Below are positions 1 to 7,695 of a stretch of DNA of 64,000 bases, in pieces; position 1 is the stretch's first letter; each line of letters opens with the position of its first letter. This stretch comes from Chthonomonas sp. UBA1950. Its GTDB lineage: Bacteria > Armatimonadota > Fimbriimonadia > Fimbriimonadales > Fimbriimonadaceae. The stretch is from NCBI GenBank assembly GCA_002336105.1, contig DDEQ01000039.1:46698-110697 (forward strand), read 5' to 3'. The position numbers and the translations under genes were made by a program. A model generated the notes under the pieces. The model was not told where the DNA came from, did no database searches, and saw only the letters and a list, made by a program, of their open reading frames with translations.

Positions 1-480
1 CCCGCCGTTTTGCTTCTCGGCGAACCCGACGTTGGCTTTGCCAAGCGACGAATAGTATTGGTCGAGGCTCTTTTGACCCGGGCTGCCATCTGGATGGTCA
101 TGGTTGCCGAAGACGACTGACCAGGGAATACCGAGCTCGTTCATAAAATCAATCGACCCGTATTCGGGGTAGTCCTGGTCGTTATTGATGAAGTCGCCAG
201 TGTGGAAAATATAGTCGGGCTGATGAGTCTCAATCAACTCGCGAATTAAGCGATGGGAATGAGCATCCTTGGCTCGCGCCAGGTCGTTAGCACTGCCAAA
301 GTGCGTGTCGGCAATTTGCATAATTCTGAGCTTCGGTTTGTTGGGCAACAGCAGCTCAAAATGGTCGTTTGCCTTTCGCACGACCTGAACCTGCTTCTTT
401 GTATCAGCTAAAACAAAGCTCGGTAGGGCCATCGAAGCGGCAGTGGCTAAACTAGCCTGAATGAGTTCTCGTCGAGTCAT
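1..480 (-). CDS. Tat-exported metallophosphoesterase (C-terminus outside window)
   Basis: The reading frame is open from an ATG at 480 down to base 1, so only the first 160 residues are visible. The N-terminus MTRRELIQASLATAA has a twin arginine followed by a short hydrophobic stretch, which suggests Tat export with its metals already bound. Calcineurin-like metal motifs are in order: D-x-H at residues 58-60 (IADTH), G-D at 95-96 (TGDFINN), and GNHDH at 125-129. The family hydrolyses phosphomonoesters or phosphodiesters with a two-metal centre; the substrate cannot be told. It is divergent from the XRE-cupin gene. The last metal-binding His motifs lie beyond the window. Confidence 0.88.
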   Translation of the reverse strand, partial: MTRRELIQASLATAASMALPSFVLADTKKQVQVVRKANDHFELLLPNKPKLRIMQIADTHFGSANDLARAKDAHSHRLIRELIETHQPDYIFHTGDFINNDQDYPEYGSIDFMNELGIPWSVVFGNHDHPDGSPGQKSLDQYYSSLGKANVGFAEKQNGG

Positions 481-527
481 CGATCGGAAGTTTACTGACG
501 CTAACAAAACCTTAACAGGTAATTTTT

Positions 528-548
528 AGTTTCGATATCACCGAAACT
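528..548. promoter_or_regulatory. Inverted repeat, candidate operator of the XRE-cupin regulator
   Basis: A perfect 7-bp inverted repeat, AGTTTCG-N7-CGAAACT, sits in the divergent intergenic region 40 bp before the GTG of the XRE-cupin gene. A further partial copy (GAAGTTTC) lies at 563-570. XRE regulators of this build usually repress their own promoter, so an autoregulatory operator is the simplest reading. Binding is inferred, not shown. Confidence 0.5.
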
Positions 549-587
549 ATTTCGTTTAATTCGAAGTTTCCGGTACGATCTATAGAC

Positions 588-1139
588 GTGAACATCGACT
601 TTGGAAGTCGAATTAGAGGGCTACGCAAGAAGCAAGAGTTGAGCCTCAAGCAGTTAGCTCAGCTCGCCGAAATCAGCGTAAGTCTCCTTTCCGAAGTAGA
701 AACGGGGAAGTCGAAACCCTCCATCGACACCTTGTACGCCCTCGCCAAAGCCCTCGGAGTTCCGATTGCCGCACTCCTCGCCGAGCCATCTGCGTCGGCC
801 AAGAAACTTTCGACGGCGCAAAGAACTCGGTTGGAGACCGCATCAGGCGCAGGTTGGACCCGCTTAACCCCCGGACCAGAGTCGGGAATTGAGTTCCTAG
901 AAGTCGATTATCCCGCTGGAGGCGCATCGGGGACCGAATGGCTTTCGCACAGCGGTCGTGAATGGCTCATGATTCTCGAAGGCACATTTCGGCTTGAGTT
1001 CGAATCTGAATCGTACGATTTGCTCCCCGGCGACACCCTCGTTTTCGATTCCGAAGGGCAGCATCGCCTCGTCAATACAGGCGACACTCACGGCAAAGCA
1101 ATCCAAGTGCTGTTCAGTGTGTCGGGAGGGAAGTGGTAG
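588..1139 (+). CDS. XRE-family regulator with C-terminal cupin domain
   Basis: 183 aa. Residues about 6-60 form an XRE helix-turn-helix (LKQLAQLAEISVSLLSEVE, then KPSIDTLYALAKALGVP). Residues about 100-175 form a small-molecule-sensing cupin barrel (GTFRLEFESE, LLPGDTLVFDSEGQHRLVN). Relatives such as PuuR and SutR are ligand-responsive repressors of transport or catabolism genes. The start is GTG at 588 with no Shine-Dalgarno; a TACGAT box at 574-579 suggests a leaderless or very short-leader message. It is immediately followed by an AEC transporter whose start overlaps or nearly touches its stop, so the transporter is its likely target. The ligand is unknown. Confidence 0.92.
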   Translation: MNIDFGSRIRGLRKKQELSLKQLAQLAEISVSLLSEVETGKSKPSIDTLYALAKALGVPIAALLAEPSASAKKLSTAQRTRLETASGAGWTRLTPGPESGIEFLEVDYPAGGASGTEWLSHSGREWLMILEGTFRLEFESESYDLLPGDTLVFDSEGQHRLVNTGDTHGKAIQVLFSVSGGKW

Positions 1140-1141
1140 CG

Positions 1142-2122
1142 ATGGAAGACGTCTTCACGCTCACTTTGAGTGCTCTCGCACCGCTTTTTATCCTGATCTG
1201 CATCGGTTACGGCCTCAAAAAGTGGTCGATCATGCACCACGAGCACGTTCCGATCCTCAACTCGCTCGTCATCAACGTATTCCTTCCCGCGACGATCACA
1301 AGGGCGTTGATCAAAGCCCCCGCCCTAACGCTAAGCGTGATCGAAGTTCCCGCCGCCATGCTGGTGGTGAATGCCCTCGGACTTGGATTCCTGTATCTGG
1401 CGCAAAAGCGAATCAAAGCCAGCCAACCTAATCTCGGCGCGTCACTTCTCACCGGCGCATTCGGAAACACGGCGTTTCTGGGCTACCCCATCGCGCAGGC
1501 CATCGTCCCGGCTCAGTTCCCGTTAGCGGTTCTGGTAGACGAATTTGGCATGATGATCATGATATATCCGGTGGCAGAAGTGCTCGGGTCAGTTCTGAAC
1601 TCGTCCCATGGTAAGCGCGTCTCGGTCTGGCAAGCTCTCCTTCGTTTCTTCAGGGGACCCCTATTCATCTCCATCGTGCTCGGAATCGTGCTCAAATCGA
1701 TCTCGTTGCCCGAAAGTTTCGTCACTCAATCTTGGGTGCAGCATGTGGGTACCGCGCTCAGTCATAGCCTCGAACTTCTCTCGCAGGCAACCACGCCGGT
1801 GATCCTCACTGCGCTTGGCCTTTCGCTAGAGCCGAAAGGCGGCGACTCCGTTCCGGCTCAGCTTTATCTGACCCTTGCGACCAAGCTGATTCTCATTCCT
1901 GTACTCGCCATCGGAATCGCGATGCTGCTCGGTATTCAAGGTGATCGCCGCACTGTTTTGGTGCTTCAAGCGGCGATGCCCGCCAGTGTTTTGTCCAGTG
2001 TCCTCGCTCATCAATACGCGCTTGGCGGCAAGTTCGGCGTAAAAAGCGTCTTTTTGTCCACCTGCTTCTCGGCCATCACCATCCCGACGTTCCTTTATCT
2101 GCTGCAACGGCTCAGCCATTAG
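1142..2122 (+). CDS. AEC-family (auxin efflux carrier-like) transporter
   Basis: About 326 aa of almost continuous hydrophobic segments (roughly ten membrane helices) with the AEC pattern: the early LNSLVINVFLPATITRALI, the central GAFGNTAFLGYPIAQAI followed by DEFGMMIMIYPVAE, and a C-terminal LQAAMPASVLSSVLAHQY. Bacterial AEC proteins export or import small organic anions such as malonate or malate. GGAGG at 1125-1129 fits an ATG at 1142; a GTG at 1133, overlapping the regulator's stop, is also possible but too close to that site. Co-transcribed with the XRE-cupin regulator, which probably senses its substrate. Confidence 0.88.
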   Translation: MEDVFTLTLSALAPLFILICIGYGLKKWSIMHHEHVPILNSLVINVFLPATITRALIKAPALTLSVIEVPAAMLVVNALGLGFLYLAQKRIKASQPNLGASLLTGAFGNTAFLGYPIAQAIVPAQFPLAVLVDEFGMMIMIYPVAEVLGSVLNSSHGKRVSVWQALLRFFRGPLFISIVLGIVLKSISLPESFVTQSWVQHVGTALSHSLELLSQATTPVILTALGLSLEPKGGDSVPAQLYLTLATKLILIPVLAIGIAMLLGIQGDRRTVLVLQAAMPASVLSSVLAHQYALGGKFGVKSVFLSTCFSAITIPTFLYLLQRLSH

Positions 2123-2149
2123 TCAAAGTAAAGACGGCAATTCTTGAGT

Positions 2150-2155
2150 TATCCT
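2150..2155 (+). promoter_or_regulatory. Candidate -10 box (TATCCT) of a leaderless promoter
   Basis: TATCCT ends 7 nt before the ATG at 2163, so transcription would begin at or next to the start codon. A GAGG (2157-2160) also lies between, so a short leader is possible. Same arrangement as several other genes here. Confidence 0.35.
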
Positions 2156-2162
2156 GTGAGGC

Positions 2163-2576
2163 ATGTCCGACGCTGTAGAAGGTCAAAGCGGATCAGCGCA
2201 GATCGACGACGTTATTCGAAACCTCGCTGATTGGCGCGCAGAAACGCTGTCAAAGGTGCGCGCGCTCATCTTAGAAACAGATAGCGAAATCACAGAAGCC
2301 GTCAAGTGGCGTGGTGTTCCGGTATGGGAGCGCAACGGTATCCTATGCACCGGAGAATCGTACAAAGCCGTCGTCAAACTCACCTTCGCAAAGGGCGCGT
2401 CGCTGCTCGACCCAACGCAACTTTTCAATTCAAGTCTCGAAGGTAATGTTCGCCGCGCGATTGATATTCGGCAAAATGAAGAGCTGAACGCCACCGCCTT
2501 TCAAGACCTAATTCGAGCCGCCGTTAAGCTCAATATCGAAAGCAGTCAAGCGAAAAAGAAGAAGAAGGTGTCCTAA
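2163..2576 (+). CDS. DUF1801 (YdhG-like) domain protein
   Basis: 137 aa. Carries the DUF1801 core: an alpha segment with TLSKVRALILETDSEITEAV, then KWRGVPVWERNGILC and YKAVVKLTFAKGASL. The family is small, soluble and of unknown biochemical role; the fold resembles frataxin-like beta sheets. The C-terminus is a lysine run (AKKKKKVS) encoded by an A-rich tract. A second DUF1801 domain follows directly downstream in another frame. Function unknown. Confidence 0.85.
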   Translation: MSDAVEGQSGSAQIDDVIRNLADWRAETLSKVRALILETDSEITEAVKWRGVPVWERNGILCTGESYKAVVKLTFAKGASLLDPTQLFNSSLEGNVRRAIDIRQNEELNATAFQDLIRAAVKLNIESSQAKKKKKVS

Positions 2577-2581
2577 TCTCA

Positions 2582-2986
2582 GAACCGGTCAAACTGCTCT
2601 CAGGCGGCAATCCACAGATCGCAAAAGGGTACGGCGAAGAGCCCGTACAAGCCCACATTGCAGCCATGCCCGGCTGGAAATCAGAAGTCGGTCGCCTGCT
2701 CGACCGACTCATCACCGAAGCTTTTCCAGACGTCTCAAAAGCGGTGAAATGGAACTCGCCACTCTACGGTTTTACCGATGGAACATGGTTCCTTGGCCTG
2801 CATTGCTACACCCATTTCGTCAAAATCGCCTTTTTTCGAGGTGTGCAACTGCAACCGATGCCACCTGGCGCGTCCAAACAACCCGACGTGCGCTACCTGG
2901 ATGTCCGCGAAGAAGGACTCACCGACGAGGCTCTGTTCGTCGAGTGGGTAAAACAGGCGAGCCAACTGCCCGGCGTCAAAATGTAG
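2582..2986 (+). CDS. Second DUF1801 domain protein, start codon unresolved (possible -1 frameshift product)
   Basis: The frame encodes a clear DUF1801 protein: LLSGGNPQIAKG, then AHIAAMPGWKSEVGRLLDRL, KAVKWNSPLYG, HFVKIAFFRG and a C-terminal EWVKQASQLPG. Homology begins around 2582-2590, but this frame, open from 2528, holds no ATG, GTG or TTG before the internal ATG at 2666, which would delete the conserved SGGNPQI segment. A CTG lies at 2594. The frame is -1 relative to the upstream DUF1801 gene and stays open back through its A-rich tail (2552-2569), so a -1 slip there would give a two-domain fusion of roughly 280 aa. A sequencing error in the homopolymer would look the same. Confidence 0.7.
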   Translation, partial: EPVKLLSGGNPQIAKGYGEEPVQAHIAAMPGWKSEVGRLLDRLITEAFPDVSKAVKWNSPLYGFTDGTWFLGLHCYTHFVKIAFFRGVQLQPMPPGASKQPDVRYLDVREEGLTDEALFVEWVKQASQLPGVKM

Positions 2987-3005
2987 TGTTCACCACCTCG
3001 GTCAA

Positions 3006-3033
3006 ACGCGCCTACCCGGTTCGGTAAGCGCGT
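3006..3033. terminator. Stem-loop, possible terminator without a T-run
   Basis: ACGCGC and GCGCGT pair around a loop, extended by TACC/GGTA. It lies in the gap between the convergent DUF1801 gene and the minus-strand gene ending at 3083. Neither side has a good T-run, so it may be only a transcript-end hairpin. Confidence 0.35.
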
Positions 3034-3082
3034 CTCATCCGCAGTCTCGCAGGCAAAAAAGCAGTGCTTGCATAAGCCGGCC

Positions 3083-3742
3083 CTAAGAGACGGTGAATGT
3101 GCCGAGGTTCACCAAAGGAAGCTCTTGCCCGGTCAGTTTGTTCACAAACCGATAGGCGCAAACGTACGAACCCGGAGTCAGCGTAATGTCACGCGTCAGA
3201 GTCCCTACTACAAACTGAAAGAACCCTTTGCTGGTGAATTGCCTGCCCGCTTTTCGAGCCGAATTCGCCAACTTTTGCACGCAAAACTCAGTCGTCACAT
3301 TGGTCGTGTTGGCGGCAGACGCAGTGTAAGTGATCTTACCAACGGCCCCTGCAACCGTAATCGTGATGGCGTCCTTCACCAGTGGCGTCGTCGGCGGAGT
3401 GTTCGGAACAGTCCCAACCGGGTTCACCTGCAAGAACTTCGACGAAAGTCCGGCATACACCTGAAATCCGCGTCGCCGACGCGACTTGCCCGTCTCCGGA
3501 TCGCGAATCATCAGCTTGCTCGCATAGTCGTTCCACTGTTGACGCTGTGCGGCAGTCAATGTTTGAAACAGCTGGACCGCTTGCCGAAAGTTCAACCGAA
3601 CGGACTGCTGAGCTGCCGTCTGCGGGTTACGGGGTACTGACCACTCTCGTAATACAGTCCCAAACTCCGTTTCAACGTAAACGGCGCGGCCAGACTTACC
3701 TTTCAGTCCGGCAAGATAACCTGATAGCTTGGCTTTGGCCAT
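3083..3742 (-). CDS. Protein of unrecognised family, paralogue of the gene at 7696
   Basis: 219 aa, no signal peptide or membrane helix. Start is the ATG at 3742, preceded by GGAGG five bases upstream. The N-terminal part has small repeated glycines (GYLAGLKGKSGRAVY), then REW, PRNPQTAAQQ and QRQQW, a pattern shared by a loose family of phage- or particle-associated-looking proteins that I cannot name with confidence. The C-terminal half is beta-rich (KFLQVNPVGTVPNTPP, GFFQFVVGTL, YRFVNKLTGQ). It aligns end to end with the plus-strand product of 7696-8346; the two genes face outward around the SIR2-kinase gene and the repeat array. Function unknown. Confidence 0.8.
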   Translation of the reverse strand: MAKAKLSGYLAGLKGKSGRAVYVETEFGTVLREWSVPRNPQTAAQQSVRLNFRQAVQLFQTLTAAQRQQWNDYASKLMIRDPETGKSRRRRGFQVYAGLSSKFLQVNPVGTVPNTPPTTPLVKDAITITVAGAVGKITYTASAANTTNVTTEFCVQKLANSARKAGRQFTSKGFFQFVVGTLTRDITLTPGSYVCAYRFVNKLTGQELPLVNLGTFTVS

Positions 3743-4074
3743 TGTTAACCTCCATATAGGACGTCCGCCGTCAGGTGGTACCTTCGCCGCGGCTCCTACC
3801 AGGTCATGTCGGAAAGGCAATAGATTTTCTTTAGGGTTTTAATTGATTGGTCGCTCTCGTTTTCCGCAAATGTTGCCCCGGAAAGATATTTGTGATTAAG
3901 CTTTCATAAGGCATGAGTTCTCATGGCGCTGGAATATCCGTTTCACGTCGTCCTTATTCCGGTCAGCAGGTGTGCCTAGTCAATAATCACGAGCGACGTG
4001 CACTAGCAGCTAGGGCTGGTATGTTCGCGACGGTTAAACGACACGTCTGCTTGTTCGCTTGATATACTCACTTC
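3743..4074. other. Intergenic region between divergent genes
   Basis: 332 bp between the unknown gene at 3083-3742 and the SIR2-kinase gene. The left end holds the ribosome binding site of the minus-strand gene; the right end holds the candidate TATACT box of the SIR2-kinase gene. I see no other gene or clear repeat. Confidence 0.6.
4063..4068 (+). promoter_or_regulatory. Candidate leaderless -10 box (TATACT) of the SIR2-kinase gene
   Basis: TATACT ends 6 nt before the ATG at 4075, placing the transcription start at or beside the initiation codon. There is no Shine-Dalgarno sequence, and no good -35 hexamer is visible. Confidence 0.5.
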
Positions 4075-6435
4075 ATGTCTTTTGACAAACAGCAGTCATC
4101 CTACGAGGACCTTCGATCAGTCGTTTCTGAGAGAACACAAAGATTGGTTGTCTGGGTAGGAGCTGGTGCAAGCATTCCCGCTGGCATCCCTTCTTGGAGC
4201 GGTCTCAGATCGAAGCTCGTCGATGAACTAGACCGAAAGTTGAAGCAAGCTCGAGACGAAGCCCAGCGAAAAACGCTCACGTCATACATGCTGAATGTGC
4301 AGAATGCAAGAAACCACTGGGATGCCTTTAAGATATTGAAAACGAGCCTCGGCGAGACCACTTATACAGAGACGATAAGAAAGTGTCTGCGTCCAGCGCA
4401 AACTCAGTCCATACCTAGCCTGTATGGTCACATATGGCGTCTTAGTCCCCAAGGCATCATTAATCTTAACCTTGACAGGTTTGCGTCAAGGGCATTTGCC
4501 GAAGCGTTCTCTGGTACGCGATCTATATCGGAGTTCAACAGCAAGAGCGTGGGTGACCACACACACGTGCTTGTCCACCCAACGAATTTCTTTATTTACA
4601 ATGCTCACGGAATTGATGACGATGTTAGTAGCTGGGTGTTTACCAAGGAAGAGTTAGCTCATCTGACAAGCCGTAGAGAGTATGTCAATTTTATTAGCAC
4701 TGTATTGAGTTCATTCACGGTTCTTTTTGTCGGCATTAGCGCTGAGGATCAAGCAGCCGGTGGCCACTTGAAAGCACTTAAAGATGCAGGTATCAGCGTC
4801 GGCAGCCATTACTGGATAACGGATAGGTTTGATCCAGCTACCGATAGTTGGGCCGAGCGAAACCACGTCCGTATTATCAGATATGAGTCTGAGGGAGATA
4901 ATCACCAAGGGCTAGAGGACCTCTTCAATGACCTCCTAGAGTTTCGACCAAACGATGAGCCCATTCAGGCAAATCCGATCCGACCTTTGCAGGAATTCGA
5001 TCCTCAAGATGATCTACCTCCGGCGGATGATTTCACCAGATACGAACCTGAAATGGCTCGCATCTTCTTAAACACTCACGCTCAAAGGCTCCTATCTGAC
5101 GATTCGGACGAGGCCTACAAGAAATACGCCATGTTTACGGACGAGTATGACCTTGCAATCCATCATGCGTGGTATGTCGGTAAACCTCCAAAGAACGTAG
5201 TTTTGAACTACGAGGTCCTTCACCAAGAGGCGCAAGGCGCGTTTGGCAAAGTCTACAAAGCTAGAGATTCAAAAGGCAATGAGGTTGCTGTCAAGATTCT
5301 ATTGCAGGAAATTCGCGGTAACCGCGAGGCACTTTCTTGCTTTCGCCGCGGTGTCAGCTCTATGAGAATCCTGAAACAGCGAGGCGTCGCAGGAATGGTC
5401 GAATATCTTGAAGCCTATGAAATACCCGCCATGGTCGTGATGGAATGGGTTAATGGTGCTGATCTTCGAAAGGCAATCGCTAGCAGAGATCTCGATGATT
5501 GGCTTGATTTACTAAAAGTTGCCACTGAGCTATCTACAATCTTGTTAGAGGCGCACAAACTTCCCGAGCGCGTACTGCACAGAGATTTGAGACCAGCCAA
5601 TATCATGCTGGAAGGATTTCATCAGACTCCTGATTGGCATGTAAAGGTTTTGGACTTCGACCTATCTTGGCATAGGGGCGCCAATGACAGAACTGTTGTG
5701 CATCAGGCGGGCACGACTGGTTACCTTGCGCCTGAGCAGATTCAGGTAATCCCGGGAGTTTCTACAAGGCATTCTTCAGTTGATTCATTTGGGCTTGGAA
5801 TGACCATGTTCTTTATGGTCAGCGGACATGATCCGCTACCTGATCAACACAAACACCGCGACTGGGAAGACTGTGTATTGGATGCTGCCAATGCGCGGAG
5901 AAGTGCTCAATGGAAGACCCTGCCAGAACGAATTACTCGGTTAATCATCGCCGCCACACAGGATGAACAGGTCAGGCGGCCAGACATGACGGCCATGAAC
6001 TTTGAAATACGCCGTCTCGCGACCGTCACTTCTGGCAAGCCAGTTAGCGAAGGCTGTCTGGACCTAGTAGCCGAAGAAATTGCCTTTAGATCAGATAAGT
6101 TTCTTGCTTACCAATGGAACACTGACGAGTCAACCGCGACCGTTGATCGGCCCTCCGGTCTGCATTTGAATCTTCGCGCAAATGAGTCCAAGGAACGCGT
6201 GACATTTACCTACAAACAGTCTGCTGTCTCACGCAAAGGGGTTAATAGGCGGGTTGCTCAAGCTATTCAGGAAGCACGTGCTCACTTGAAGCAAGAAGGT
6301 TGGCAAGTTCTTGAACATAAGAGTCAAAACTTAACAATTAATATCGTTGCCGAGGTAAGAGGGCCTTTTACAGTGCATCGTATCGAGAAACTAGCTAAAA
6401 ACATTGATCGCGTTTGCTCAATTCTTGACTGTTAA
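4075..6435 (+). CDS. SIR2-like NADase fused to a Ser/Thr protein kinase
   Basis: 786 aa, soluble. Residues about 12-290 are SIR2-like: NAD-binding GAGAS (29-33) with IPSWSGL; NLD at 132-134 in place of TNYD; a catalytic-type HG at 178-179; KEEL at 191-194; and LFVGISAEDQ at 217-226 where relatives have LFIGYSLxDP. Residues about 378-600 are a protein kinase: glycine loop QGAFGKVY (387-394), Lys407 in AVKIL, HRD (502-504) with N509, DFD (527-529) instead of DFG, and APE (552-554). The last 150 residues match nothing I know. SIR2 domains of this type deplete NAD in anti-phage suicide systems; the kinase may act as sensor or switch (inference). AGA and AGG codons are commoner than in neighbours and the surroundings are repeats, both suggesting transfer. 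Confidence 0.85.
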   Translation: MSFDKQQSSYEDLRSVVSERTQRLVVWVGAGASIPAGIPSWSGLRSKLVDELDRKLKQARDEAQRKTLTSYMLNVQNARNHWDAFKILKTSLGETTYTETIRKCLRPAQTQSIPSLYGHIWRLSPQGIINLNLDRFASRAFAEAFSGTRSISEFNSKSVGDHTHVLVHPTNFFIYNAHGIDDDVSSWVFTKEELAHLTSRREYVNFISTVLSSFTVLFVGISAEDQAAGGHLKALKDAGISVGSHYWITDRFDPATDSWAERNHVRIIRYESEGDNHQGLEDLFNDLLEFRPNDEPIQANPIRPLQEFDPQDDLPPADDFTRYEPEMARIFLNTHAQRLLSDDSDEAYKKYAMFTDEYDLAIHHAWYVGKPPKNVVLNYEVLHQEAQGAFGKVYKARDSKGNEVAVKILLQEIRGNREALSCFRRGVSSMRILKQRGVAGMVEYLEAYEIPAMVVMEWVNGADLRKAIASRDLDDWLDLLKVATELSTILLEAHKLPERVLHRDLRPANIMLEGFHQTPDWHVKVLDFDLSWHRGANDRTVVHQAGTTGYLAPEQIQVIPGVSTRHSSVDSFGLGMTMFFMVSGHDPLPDQHKHRDWEDCVLDAANARRSAQWKTLPERITRLIIAATQDEQVRRPDMTAMNFEIRRLATVTSGKPVSEGCLDLVAEEIAFRSDKFLAYQWNTDESTATVDRPSGLHLNLRANESKERVTFTYKQSAVSRKGVNRRVAQAIQEARAHLKQEGWQVLEHKSQNLTINIVAEVRGPFTVHRIEKLAKNIDRVCSILDC

Positions 6436-6570
6436 CTAAAAAAGAGTAGTTGATTGGCCAGGCGGTCCAATACTGGCACGAGGCATCCAGCTATATCCGT
6501 GGCACCCGAGTTTGAGTTGTGTGGTGGCATGGGTAAAGGGAAACTGAGCCATTTACGATCTGGTTCTTTT
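6436..6570. other. Spacer before the tandem array
   Basis: 135 bp after the SIR2-kinase stop. No gene and no clear terminator. The first 198-bp repeat begins at 6571. Confidence 0.5.
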
Positions 6571-7321
6571 GAGTGCGGCAAGCTCTTGCCGCTTTGTCCT
6601 GCGCGAGTTCTCGCGCTGCAAGACACCTTTCAGCAATCGACCAACATTCCTTTAGCCGCAAAAGCAGCGCGGCAGGCCGCGCTGCTGAAAGCGCTGACAG
6701 GTCAGCGCAGTCCAAAAAGTTGTTCTTGTAAGCAGTCAATTGCTGTTCATCCGCTGAAGCCTGATTTGGAGTGCGGCAAGCTCTTGCCGCTTTGTCCTGC
6801 GCGAGCTCTCGCGCTGCAAGACAGCTTTCAGCAATCGACCCTCATTCATTTAGCCGCAAACCCAGCGCGGCGGGCCGCGCAGTCAAAAGCGCTGACAGGT
6901 CAGCGCAGTCCAAAAAGTTGTTCCTGTAAGCAGTCAATTGCTGTTCATCCGCTGAAGCCTGATTTGGAGTGCGGCAAGCTCTTGCCGCTTTGTCCTGCGC
7001 GAGCTCTCGCGCTGCAAGACACCTTTCAGCAATCGACCAACATTCATTTAGCCGCAAAAGCAGCGCGGCGGGCCGCGCAGTTGAAAGCGCTGACAGGTCA
7101 GCGGAGTCCAAAAAGTTGTTCTTGTAAGCAGTCAATTGCTGTTCATCCGCTGAAGCCTGATTTGGAGTGCGGCAAGCTCTTGCCGCTTTGTCCTGCGCGA
7201 GCTCTCGCGCTGCAAGAATCCTCTCAACAATCGACCATCATTCCTTTAGCCGCAAACCCAGCGCGGCGGGCCGCGCAGTCAAAAGCGCCGACAGGTCAGC
7301 GCAGTCCAAAAAGTTTGCCGT
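6571..7321 (+). repeat. Tandem array: four 198-bp units of REP-like palindromes
   Basis: Copies of a unit starting GAGTGCGGCAAGCT begin at 6571, 6769, 6967 and 7165, an exact 198-bp period; the last copy lacks the final linker. Each unit has four hairpins with a two-base loop: GCGGCAAG/CTTGCCGC, GCGCGAG/CTCGCGC, a GC-rich GCGCGGC/GCCGCGC, and GCGCTGAC/GTCAGCGC, then AGTCC and a linker of about 60 bp. Because 198 is a multiple of three, a 290-codon frame stays open through the array, but I regard it as non-coding. Units differ by few substitutions, so amplification looks recent. Confidence 0.9.
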
Positions 7322-7649
7322 TCTAGCTCTCCTTCACCTAACATTCAGTGACCTCTCATTTGGAGCGCAGTGATTCATCACCGCTTTTAGTAGCGAGGCT
7401 CGACTCGCGTCAAATAGCAACTCTGTTCTCATTCAAGCTACAAACCGACGCGGTGAATCGTGCTGTATCTAAAGCGACAGTGAACTGCCGCACTCTAATC
7501 CAGCCCCTCCGATCAAAGAAGCATCCAGTTCAAACATTCTCAAGCGTTGCCAGCAGATAAAGCGCGGTCAAGCCGGTGCACTCCAAGGAAATCCTAGCCA
7601 ACGCCGACGCAATCCTCATTTCTCATCGTCGAAACACCGTCGTTACATC
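7322..7649. other. Intergenic region with a decayed REP-like unit
   Basis: No convincing gene. At 7359-7410 there is a degraded copy of the element: TTTGGAG, then a TGAT-tc-ATCA hairpin followed by CCGC, and a GCGAG/CTCGC pair. At 7578-7587 the reverse of the GGAG end appears (GCACTCCAAG). The rest shows nothing I recognise. Confidence 0.5.
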
Positions 7650-7670
7650 GTGAAAACATGGTGTTTTCAC
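7650..7670 (+). promoter_or_regulatory. Perfect 9-bp inverted repeat before the gene at 7696
   Basis: GTGAAAACA-tgg-TGTTTTCAC lies 25 bp before the ATG at 7696. An overlapping alternative pairing is possible between GAAACACC at 7631-7638 and GGTGTTTTC at 7660-7668. It could be an operator or an RNA hairpin in the leader. No T-run follows, so it is not a terminator. Confidence 0.4.
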
Positions 7671-7695
7671 CTTGATCTGCCGATAAAGACAGCAA

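Noticed and set aside
3068..3640. 190-aa plus-strand frame opposite the unknown gene
   Set aside because: It is the antisense shadow of the 3083-3742 gene, which has a good ribosome site and a paralogue.
6571..7321. CRISPR array
   Set aside because: The repeat unit is 198 bp and copies follow one another without unique spacers; no cas gene is present.
6454..7326. 290-aa open frame through the tandem repeats, repeating ECGKLLPLCPARALALQD
   Set aside because: The frame stays open only because the DNA repeat is 198 bp (66 codons) long. The same palindromes recur in all frames and both strands elsewhere, and the composition is unlike the genes here.
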